Positions 13,391 to 19,831 of a stretch of 19,831 nt of DNA are shown in pieces. Within the stretch, counting starts at the first letter, position 1; each line of letters begins with the position of its first letter. The stretch comes from an uncultured Traorella sp. (GTDB lineage: Bacteria > Bacillota_I > Bacilli_A > Erysipelotrichales > Erysipelotrichaceae). Both the position numbers and the translations under genes were made by a program. Location of the stretch: positions 1 to 19,831 of the forward strand of contig CAMEIZ010000012.1 in assembly GCA_945919165.1 (NCBI GenBank). The letters are read 5' to 3'. The notes under the pieces are model-generated. The model made no database searches and had not been told where the DNA came from. It saw only the letters and a program-made list of their open reading frames with translations.

Positions 13391-14353
13391 TCAGACAAGT
13401 CGATCGAAAAGGTCCTGCAGTTTTTTACGGCTTGAACGTGGGATATCCAAAGCTTCCTTAATAGGAACAGCAATAATCTGGTTATCCTTGATTCCCACAC
13501 ATTGTCCTCCAATTCCCTGAATCAAAAGATCAACGGCTTTTTCACCCATTCTGCTGGCAAGAACACGATCCTGCGGCGTAGGGCTTCCTCCTCTTTGCAC
13601 ATGTCCAAGCACTGTTGCTCTTCCTGAAAAACCGGTATTCAGAGATACCTTTTTCGCAAAAGCATCAACATCCGTAATCTTTTCCGAAATCACAACAATC
13701 GCATGACGTTTTTTCTTCACGACGTCAAATTCCTTAAGACGCTCAAGTACTTCTGTTTCTTCAAAACCTGTCTGAGGAGTTACGACAATTTCAGCTCCGC
13801 AGGCAATTCCAGCCCATAAGGCCAAATCTCCGCAGCGATTTCCCATAACTTCCACTACACTACAGCGATGATGAGAACTTGAAGTATCTCTCAGCTTATC
13901 GACGGCTTCAACTACAGTATGCAGCGCTGTATCAAATCCAATCGTAAAATCTGTGCAAGTGATATCATTATCAATCGTTCCCGGCAAACCTATACAGTTG
14001 ATTCCCTGTTCACTCAGGGCTAAAGCACCACGATAAGAGCCATCTCCACCGATAACCACAACTGCTTCAATCCCTCGTTTTTTCAACTGATGAATACCTG
14101 CTTGCTGAACTTTTGGATCTTTAAATTCCGGCAGACGTGCTGAACCTAAAATCGTTCCGCCGCGATCAATAATATCTGAAACATCAGAACGAGTTAAAGG
14201 CTCAATATAGCCTTCCACCAATCCTAAATAACCATCATAAATTCCATAAACTTCAATGCCTGCACTATTGGCAACACGTGTAACTGCACGAATTGCGGCA
14301 TTCATTCCTGGAGCATCTCCTCCGGATGTTAAAACTCCGATACGTTTGACCAT
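13391..14353 (-). CDS. pfkA: ATP-dependent 6-phosphofructokinase
   Basis: A 320-residue enzyme phosphorylating fructose-6-phosphate to the 1,6-bisphosphate. LTSGGDAPGMNAAIRAV starts the ATP-binding domain, VVIGGDGSYRG has GGDGS as in ATP-using (not pyrophosphate-using) enzymes, PGTIDNDI carries the catalytic aspartate, EVMGNRCGDLAL binds the sugar, and GHVQRGGSPT lies near the C-terminus. The length equals that of E. coli and B. subtilis PfkA. The ATG at 14353 follows GGGAG by 7 nt; an in-frame ATG at 14383 would put the promoter -10 box inside the gene. It leads the pfkA-pyk unit. Confidence 0.98.
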   Translation of the reverse strand: MVKRIGVLTSGGDAPGMNAAIRAVTRVANSAGIEVYGIYDGYLGLVEGYIEPLTRSDVSDIIDRGGTILGSARLPEFKDPKVQQAGIHQLKKRGIEAVVVIGGDGSYRGALALSEQGINCIGLPGTIDNDITCTDFTIGFDTALHTVVEAVDKLRDTSSSHHRCSVVEVMGNRCGDLALWAGIACGAEIVVTPQTGFEETEVLERLKEFDVVKKKRHAIVVISEKITDVDAFAKKVSLNTGFSGRATVLGHVQRGGSPTPQDRVLASRMGEKAVDLLIQGIGGQCVGIKDNQIIAVPIKEALDIPRSSRKKLQDLFDRLV

Positions 14354-14378
14354 ATTATCACTCCCTAGCACGTTGTCC

Positions 14379-14407
14379 ATCATATCATTTTTTGAGTCGT
14401 TTTTCTA
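14379..14407 (-). promoter_or_regulatory. Promoter for pfkA-pyk
   Basis: Minus-strand TAGAAA (14402-14407), 17-bp spacer and TATGAT (14379-14384) with a TGA extension (extended -10). It lies in the short gap just after the dnaI stop. No terminator separates dnaI from pfkA, so read-through from the replication genes is also possible. Confidence 0.6.
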
Positions 14408-14412
14408 GTAAA

Positions 14413-15321
14413 TCAACCGCGTCGATTTACACCTTTTAATTTTTTTTCTACTGAAACCGCTTTGATTCTTTCCATCAAACGATTCGCCTTAATCTTATCT
14501 TCATTTCCTCTTGAATCAAAACTAAAATGCTCTTCCAGCTCTTTAAAACTATAATTACTGGTGAAGTAAGTTTTCATTCTTTTTTCCATACGCTCATTCA
14601 ATAACGGCATCAAGATTTCATCTCTGGACCAACTGGTAACACTCTCTCCACCAATATCATCCAAAAACAAAACATCACACTTTTTCAGCTTATTTAATGT
14701 ACTTTCAATTAATCCATTTTCATAAAACCCAGCTTTTAAATCAAAAATCAAGGTCGCAGCATTCACAAATGCTACTTTTTTATTATCCTTTACATATTGA
14801 TTCGCTAAGCAGTTCATTAAAAAGGTTTTTCCGATACCTGGCTTGCCACACAGATAAATTCCTTTAGATTCTTGCATATTGGTTAATAATTCTTTAATCG
14901 TACGCCCAATTTCCAATGCATCACTACTTTTCAAATCTGCCTGATCAAATTCACGCAGCTTCATCTCATTATTTCCATGGAAAAGAATATAATTCTTCAA
15001 AAACTGAGTTTTTTCTTCCTCTTTTTTGAAATATCGACACTTCCGATACACCTGAATCAGAAAACCATCCTGAAGTTCAAGATCCAGATTTCTGCCGTTA
15101 TCAAAAACGCAATGATCAAGACCCAAACATTTGGCACAGGTTCTTTGATCTTGTGCCCATTTCAAAAGTTTCGAAGAATGATTTTCGACAAAAGAAAGAT
15201 CACATCCATGTTCTCTTAAAAACTGTAAAATCAGTTCATCTTTTTTACATGCTTCAATACATTTCTGACGATAGTTTTTTTGTTCCTCATTCATCATGAT
15301 TTCAATATTCATGGATTCCAT
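14413..15321 (-). CDS. dnaI: Primosomal protein DnaI, replicative helicase loader
   Basis: A 302-residue AAA+ ATPase. The N-terminal helicase-binding domain carries C62-x2-C65, H70-C71 and C95, likely the zinc site seen in DnaI. The ATPase domain has Walker A GKPGIGKT (159-166), Walker B VLFLDDIGG (217-225), and SNYSFKELEEHF with sensor residues near ANRLMERIKAVS. DnaI loads the DnaC-type helicase onto DNA during initiation and restart, working with DnaB and DnaD in low-GC Gram-positives. Its ATG overlaps the dnaB stop by one base (TAATG). The ribosome binding site AGGAG lies 11 nt upstream inside dnaB. Confidence 0.94.
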   Translation of the reverse strand: MESMNIEIMMNEEQKNYRQKCIEACKKDELILQFLREHGCDLSFVENHSSKLLKWAQDQRTCAKCLGLDHCVFDNGRNLDLELQDGFLIQVYRKCRYFKKEEEKTQFLKNYILFHGNNEMKLREFDQADLKSSDALEIGRTIKELLTNMQESKGIYLCGKPGIGKTFLMNCLANQYVKDNKKVAFVNAATLIFDLKAGFYENGLIESTLNKLKKCDVLFLDDIGGESVTSWSRDEILMPLLNERMEKRMKTYFTSNYSFKELEEHFSFDSRGNEDKIKANRLMERIKAVSVEKKLKGVNRRG

Positions 15322-16478
15322 TACTTCTTCATCTCCTCAATCATTCTTCTGACTTCTAAAAGCTCATCTTCACTGGCCGTTTCAAATTCTTCCTCTTCCG
15401 CCATATACCAATCAGGTAACGTACGTTTTTTCTTTGTCTGTCTTCTTTCTTTTTTCGGTTCAATTTCTAAAAAAGCCTTTTCTTTACTGTCAATCTGATT
15501 TCGAACCCAGACACCGGCGATCTTTTCCACATAACTGCGATTCAGACGATTTTCATTATTTGCCAGTATATATTCAATTAAAACATTGATTACTTCATCT
15601 TTCAGTTTAAATTGTGAAGATAGATTTTCCAATAGTCTTGCATCAGCATTACTTGGCATAATTCCTTGTTGTTTATTCATCAAAAAGGCTACCGGATTCA
15701 TCTGATAAATATCCGTATTTTCTTTCTGTAACGGCAGATATTTATTGCGGATCATTTCTTTAAAACGATTCACATTTAATTTAGGATCTTTATGAGGAAT
15801 AGCTTTCCCCACAAAAAGAATCATATCTTCAATTGAAACTTTATAGTAATTTCCCATTTCTTCAATCACAGACAGGTTTTCTTTAGTGCGAAGTTCTTTT
15901 GGGAAAACCAAAAAACTGCATTTCCTTAGAAATCCATTTAAATCAAAGCTTCCTTTTTTGGTAGCAGCGCTCAATCGATTTTTTTGAAAATCTTCTTCCT
16001 GTCCTTTTGCCCACTGGCTCATGATTTGAGCGTCAAATGGCTTACTGATATTTTTATAACCCTCTAAAGACAATTCCTGATCCTTAAAACACTGTTGAGC
16101 AAAAAGATAAGCCTTTGTACCCATTTTCATCATATATAAACGTCCAAGGACTTCATGATTTAAAAACTTATAGCCTCGTTTAATTGGTAAAAGCTGAATA
16201 ATCATACTATTGGTTTCTTCATTGACAAATGTTTTAATCAGCATCATTTCTTCCAACTCTTCTCTGGCAACACTCAGCTCCATAGGTGTACAATGCAGTG
16301 CTTCACAGAAAAAACGATGATTTTTGATTTTCCCATGGCTTTCATAAATTCCACTCATCAACAGATAATACTGACTTGAAAGAGGCTTCAATAATGGAGC
16401 ATACAAAATAGTAAAGCTGGACAGCTCTTCGGTATCAATTGATTTGATCTGTTCGATCTGTACTTTCATTTCACTCAT
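15321..16478 (-). CDS. dnaB: Replication initiation/membrane attachment protein DnaB (DnaB/DnaD family)
   Basis: A 385-residue protein of the Gram-positive primosome DnaB type (not the helicase). LSSFTILYAPLLKPLSSQYYLL near the N-terminus is the winged-helix start typical of DnaB_2 proteins. A DnaD-like domain lies around residues 290-335 (NPVAFLMNKQQG, LKDEVINVLIEYILAN, RSYVEKIAGVWVR). The C-terminus ends in a lysine-rich stretch, then LPDWYMAEEEEFE, a DnaD-type WYxxE motif. B. subtilis DnaB is longer (about 470). Position between coaE and dnaI is the classic Firmicutes order. It overlaps the coaE stop by 8 nt. Confidence 0.9.
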   Translation of the reverse strand: MSEMKVQIEQIKSIDTEELSSFTILYAPLLKPLSSQYYLLMSGIYESHGKIKNHRFFCEALHCTPMELSVAREELEEMMLIKTFVNEETNSMIIQLLPIKRGYKFLNHEVLGRLYMMKMGTKAYLFAQQCFKDQELSLEGYKNISKPFDAQIMSQWAKGQEEDFQKNRLSAATKKGSFDLNGFLRKCSFLVFPKELRTKENLSVIEEMGNYYKVSIEDMILFVGKAIPHKDPKLNVNRFKEMIRNKYLPLQKENTDIYQMNPVAFLMNKQQGIMPSNADARLLENLSSQFKLKDEVINVLIEYILANNENRLNRSYVEKIAGVWVRNQIDSKEKAFLEIEPKKERRQTKKKRTLPDWYMAEEEEFETASEDELLEVRRMIEEMKK

Positions 16479-17082
16479 AACATCCTCTTTTCAATACATC
16501 ATCCACACGTTTATACAAGCTCATCAGATCAGCATTATTTTCAATCACTACATCAGCTAATCTGATTTTTTCCTCAACGCTCATCTGAGCCTGATAACGC
16601 ATCATAAACGCTTTTTTGCTCATGTTTCTTTTTTCCATACAACGTTCTAATAGCGTCTTCGATTCACTGATAATCAACCAGGTTTCATCAAAATATTTCT
16701 GCCAGCCAAGTTCAAATAAAAGAGGTACTTCCACGAAAACAACACCCTGGCTTTGTTTTTTGATTTCCATCAGTTTTTCTAAAATGAGTGGATGCATAAT
16801 GGCTTCCAGTTGTTTTCTTTTACCTTCATCCATAAAAACAAGCTCAGCAATCTTTCTTTTATTTAAGCTTAGATCCTGATTTAAAATATCCAAACCAAAC
16901 CAATTGACAATCTGATTGTATCCTTCCATATGAATTTGCTGAAGCTGTGCATTTATCTGATCACAGTCATAGCATTCATAGCCTTTTGTTTTTAAATAAG
17001 CTAATACACTGGATTTTCCACTGGCAATATTTCCACTGAGGGCTATCCACGTTTTCTTTTTTTCTTCTGACAACTTCTGCAT
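16471..17082 (-). CDS. coaE: Dephospho-CoA kinase
   Basis: A 203-residue P-loop kinase performing the last step of coenzyme A synthesis, phosphorylating dephospho-CoA on the ribose 3'-OH. ALSGNIASGKSSV is the P-loop, followed by ECYDCDQINAQ where the family has DAD. Later blocks are HPLILEKLMEI, FVEVPLLFELGW and the lid region ERCMEKRNMSKKAFMMRYQAQM. The start at 17082 follows GGGGGA; the longer reading to 17142 lies inside mutM. It overlaps the 3' end of mutM by 40 nt. In many Firmicutes nrdR sits between coaE and dnaB; it is absent here. Confidence 0.95.
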   Translation of the reverse strand: MQKLSEEKKKTWIALSGNIASGKSSVLAYLKTKGYECYDCDQINAQLQQIHMEGYNQIVNWFGLDILNQDLSLNKRKIAELVFMDEGKRKQLEAIMHPLILEKLMEIKKQSQGVVFVEVPLLFELGWQKYFDETWLIISESKTLLERCMEKRNMSKKAFMMRYQAQMSVEEKIRLADVVIENNADLMSLYKRVDDVLKRGCYE

Positions 17083-17870
17083 CGATAAGTCCCCCTTCCA
17101 TCCAGCTTGATTTTTTGAATCGGTGTATGACAAACAGCACACTCTTTTTGAGCATGCACATTCAGTTTCAACTGAAAAAGACCATGCACACCTAGTGAAC
17201 TTGTATAAGATCGAATTGTTGTGCCGCCGCTTAAAATAGCACCTTTTAAAATTCTTTGGGTGTGAAAAACAATGTTTTCAAAATCTTTTTTGGAAAGATC
17301 ATATACAATACTTGCCGGATCCAGATGAACAGCAAAACAGATTTCATCTGCATAGATATTGCCAATTCCTGCTAAAAAGCTTTGATCCAGCAGCATTTTT
17401 TTCAAATGAATCTTCTTTGGATGCCATTTTTCATATAAATCATATGCGCAAATCGATGCATCAATGGCATCCTTTCCCAAATGATTAAATTCACTGTATT
17501 GCATATTTTCCTGTTTATTGACAACTTTCATTTTGCCAAACTTGCGCGTATCATGGTATTGCAGACTTCTTCCATCAGACAATGAAAAAATCACATGAAC
17601 ATGCTGATCATAAGGCTTATCATCATTCAAAATATAAAACTTGCCTACCATTCTCAAATGAGTTAAAAGCGTCAATGTTTCACATTCAAATACTAAATAT
17701 TTGCCATATCGTTTATAATCAAGAATTTTCTGTCCCTTGATTTTCTCGAAATCTTCTAATGGTTGTGCCACAATATTTCTCCACAACACTTGAACATCTT
17801 TGATTTGAACCTGTCCCAGATGAACTTCTAAGGTTGAGCGTACTGTTTCTACTTCAGGAAGTTCCGGCAT
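17043..17870 (-). CDS. mutM: Formamidopyrimidine-DNA glycosylase (Fpg)
   Basis: A 275-residue bifunctional DNA glycosylase/AP lyase removing 8-oxoguanine and ring-opened purines. MPELPEVETV has the catalytic proline (after Met removal) and glutamate, LLTHLRMVGKFYI carries the conserved beta-clamp lysine, QSFLAGIGNIYADEICF is the helix-two-turn-helix, and the C-terminal zinc finger is CAVC...CRSC with GRGTYRCR. The length is usual. The ATG shares one base with the polA stop (TAATG) and lies 7 nt after GAGG. The last 40 nt are shared with the start of coaE in another frame. Confidence 0.98.
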   Translation of the reverse strand: MPELPEVETVRSTLEVHLGQVQIKDVQVLWRNIVAQPLEDFEKIKGQKILDYKRYGKYLVFECETLTLLTHLRMVGKFYILNDDKPYDQHVHVIFSLSDGRSLQYHDTRKFGKMKVVNKQENMQYSEFNHLGKDAIDASICAYDLYEKWHPKKIHLKKMLLDQSFLAGIGNIYADEICFAVHLDPASIVYDLSKKDFENIVFHTQRILKGAILSGGTTIRSYTSSLGVHGLFQLKLNVHAQKECAVCHTPIQKIKLDGRGTYRCRSCQKKKRKRG

Positions 17871-19831
17871 TATTTTGCCTCATACCAGTTGTCTGAAACA
17901 GTTGCTTCTGCCAATAGTGGTACGCTCAAAATCATGGCATGTTCCATTTCATAACTGACAAGTTCTTTCATCATCTCAATTTCATCTTCGCTGACATCAA
18001 AAATCAGTTCATCATGAATTTGAAGAATCATTTTCGATTTACAGTTTTTTTCTTTCATTTTTTTATAAATATTGTTCATGGCAACTTTAATCAAATCAGC
18101 ACTGCTGCCCTGAATCGGTGCATTCATAGCAGCTCTTTTGCCAAATTCCTTGACCAAATGATTTTTATCATGAATTTCCGGAATATAGCGTTTTCTATGA
18201 AATAAAGTCTCCACATAACCCTTTTCTTCACATTCCTGTATTTTTTCATTCATAAACTTTTGAATATTGGGATATGTTTCAAAATAACGATCAATAAAAT
18301 CTTTGGCTTCTTTTGGAGAAATCAACAGCTGTTCACTCAACCCAAAAGCACTGATCCCATATACAATTCCAAAATTGACAGCTTTAGCCTGACGTCTCAT
18401 TAAAGGAGTTACCTCTTCTTTTTCTACATGAAAAATATGAGAAGCTGTCTGGGTATGAATATCAATATTTTCATTGAAAGCTTCCTTCATCTTATCAACA
18501 TGCGCCATATGAGAAAGCATTCTTAACTCAATCTGCGAGTAATCAGCACTCACCATCTTACAGTTTTTACTTGGTACAAAAGCTTTACGGATTTCTCTGC
18601 CATCCTCATCTCTTACACTGATATTCTGCAGATTAGGATCGGAAGAGGATAGTCTACCCGTAGAAGTCAGACACTGATGAAATGTCGTATGAATCTTTCC
18701 ATCCGGCTGAATATGTTTGACAAGTCCCACAGCATAAGTAGAATAAAGTTTTTGAACCTTTCTCTGTTTTAATACTTCTTCAATTATCGGATGTGAAAAG
18801 CGCAGTTTTTCCAAAACATCAACAGCCGTTGAACGCTTTTTCCCCGCTTTTAAGCCTAATTCATCATATAAGACAGTTGCCAACTGTTTAGGCGAATTAA
18901 TATTAAATTCATGACCTGCCAACTCATAAATCTTTCTTGAACATTCTTCAATCTCAACAAGAGTTTTTTGGGCAATTTCATCCAAAACCTTTTGATCAAC
19001 ACAAACACCGTTTTTTTCCATTTCAAAAAGTACTTCAGCTAATGGCATTTCAATTTCCTCAAACAGCTTCAGAGTCTCTGATTCTATCAAATCTTTCTTC
19101 AATTGAGATATCAGCTGATAAAGAGCTGATGAAAAAGTTCTCACATAATCATAACGCAGCTGTTCATCACTCAGTTTCGGTTTTCCAATCTTCCCATAAA
19201 TCTCATCCAGACTTTCAACATGAATCTGATATTTCTGAAGGAAAGCTTCATAGGAATTCACATTGTTATCAATTAAAAATGCCGCAATCATAAAGTCAAA
19301 ATGCGCTTTAAATTCAAAATGATTTAAATAAGCGACATGATAAAAATGTTTGATATCATACACATATTTTATGCTGTCATTTTTCATGAAAAGCAAAGCT
19401 GCTTCGTTTTTTAGAAAAACATCCCAGTCCATATACTCAACTTTTTCACCATCACAGACAGCCAAGCCATAGATATGCTGATGAAAAACATCTTCCTGAT
19501 CACAGTCAAGCTGAATGACAACACCATCTTTTAATATTGAAAAATGATCAACAACTTCAAATGGCAAATCTTCTTGTTCATCCTTTTCTAATGGGAGAAT
19601 TTCTTCATTGATCAGTGATTTCATTTCATACTTTCTAAAAAAATCATTAGATGCCGCTGAATCAATGGCACATTTACATTGATTCAGACTCATGTTTAGC
19701 TGAGCATCTCGAATAATGGTTGCTAAATACAGACTCATCATGGCACTTTCTTTTCCTAAAGAGAGTTTTTCATGAAGTTTTCCCTTGATTTCATCTAAAT
19801 GATCGTAAACATTTTCTACAGTATCATATTG
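17870..19831 (-). CDS. polA: DNA polymerase I, C-terminal 653 residues (5' end beyond the window)
   Basis: The reading frame stays open to the right edge; residues before the first internal ATG (19741) read QYDTVENVYDHLDEIKGKL, the known region near the end of the 5'-3' exonuclease domain, so the ATG there is not the true start. The middle part is a 3'-5' exonuclease fold, but where E. coli has DTETDS it reads IQLDCDQ, and the last catalytic aspartate block is also lost, so proofreading is probably inactive, as in B. subtilis PolA. The polymerase domain is intact: motif A DYSQIELRM (about 18520-18548), motif B RRQAKAVNFGIVYG (about 18360-18402), motif C QIHDELIFDV (about 18000-18030). It fills gaps in repair and removes Okazaki primers. 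Confidence 0.98.
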   Translation of the reverse strand, partial: QYDTVENVYDHLDEIKGKLHEKLSLGKESAMMSLYLATIIRDAQLNMSLNQCKCAIDSAASNDFFRKYEMKSLINEEILPLEKDEQEDLPFEVVDHFSILKDGVVIQLDCDQEDVFHQHIYGLAVCDGEKVEYMDWDVFLKNEAALLFMKNDSIKYVYDIKHFYHVAYLNHFEFKAHFDFMIAAFLIDNNVNSYEAFLQKYQIHVESLDEIYGKIGKPKLSDEQLRYDYVRTFSSALYQLISQLKKDLIESETLKLFEEIEMPLAEVLFEMEKNGVCVDQKVLDEIAQKTLVEIEECSRKIYELAGHEFNINSPKQLATVLYDELGLKAGKKRSTAVDVLEKLRFSHPIIEEVLKQRKVQKLYSTYAVGLVKHIQPDGKIHTTFHQCLTSTGRLSSSDPNLQNISVRDEDGREIRKAFVPSKNCKMVSADYSQIELRMLSHMAHVDKMKEAFNENIDIHTQTASHIFHVEKEEVTPLMRRQAKAVNFGIVYGISAFGLSEQLLISPKEAKDFIDRYFETYPNIQKFMNEKIQECEEKGYVETLFHRKRYIPEIHDKNHLVKEFGKRAAMNAPIQGSSADLIKVAMNNIYKKMKEKNCKSKMILQIHDELIFDVSEDEIEMMKELVSYEMEHAMILSVPLLAEATVSDNWYEAK

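Noticed and set aside
13375..13512. Upstream extension of pyk by 46 codons
   Set aside because: It lies entirely across the end of pfkA in another frame; the good ribosome binding site and the conserved pyruvate kinase N-terminus place the start at 13374.

Overview
The window is about 20 kb of AT-rich chromosomal DNA from a low-GC Gram-positive bacterium (Firmicutes). The polA-mutM-coaE-dnaB-dnaI run, the pfkA-pyk pair, a ComK-family protein, a HrcA-type CIRCE operator and strong AGGAGG ribosome binding sites all point that way. The mix of Bacilli-type replication-initiation genes and a ComK homolog with Clostridia-type proteins (FMN-dependent alpha-hydroxy-acid oxidoreductase, short pyrophosphatase-like protein, Ku/ligase pair) suggests an Erysipelotrichia-like gut lineage. 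That placement is inference, not proven here. I see no rRNA, tRNA, CRISPR, transposase, integrase or prophage gene. All genes lie on the minus strand except one small DUF3892 gene.

Right part (about 11.1-19.8 kb) is housekeeping. A tightly overlapping operon runs polA (cut by the right edge), mutM, coaE, dnaB, dnaI: DNA repair synthesis, 8-oxoguanine excision, CoA synthesis and loading of the replicative helicase. A promoter next to the dnaI stop then drives pfkA-pyk (lower glycolysis), which ends at a hairpin terminator. nagB (glucosamine-6-P to fructose-6-P) follows as its own unit with an unusually long terminator hairpin.

Middle part (about 6.3-10.9 kb) holds an hsp20 gene with a near-perfect CIRCE operator overlapping its -35 box; a two-gene non-homologous end-joining cassette (ku, then a ligase-only LigD-like gene); and a small operon of an XRE-type protein, RdgB nucleotide-pool cleaner, TrmL tRNA methylase and an unknown membrane protein. 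The plus-strand DUF3892 gene ends at a clear terminator.

Left part (1-6.2 kb) contains a unit with a 48-residue membrane peptide, a RidA protein with a cysteine-rich tail, a ComK-like competence regulator and a YitT membrane protein. Next come two single-gene units (a membrane protein, and a lipoprotein thioredoxin), a unit with an FMN enzyme, a pyrophosphatase-like protein and a lipoprotein, and finally a YihY/BrkB membrane protein translationally coupled to an RlmD-type rRNA methylase cut by the left edge.

Most of the window is ordinary core genome. The points most worth a second look are the ComK-like gene and its operon, the minimal Ku-ligase pair, the cysteine tail on RidA and the CIRCE-controlled hsp20. 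I found no convincing novel multi-gene system.
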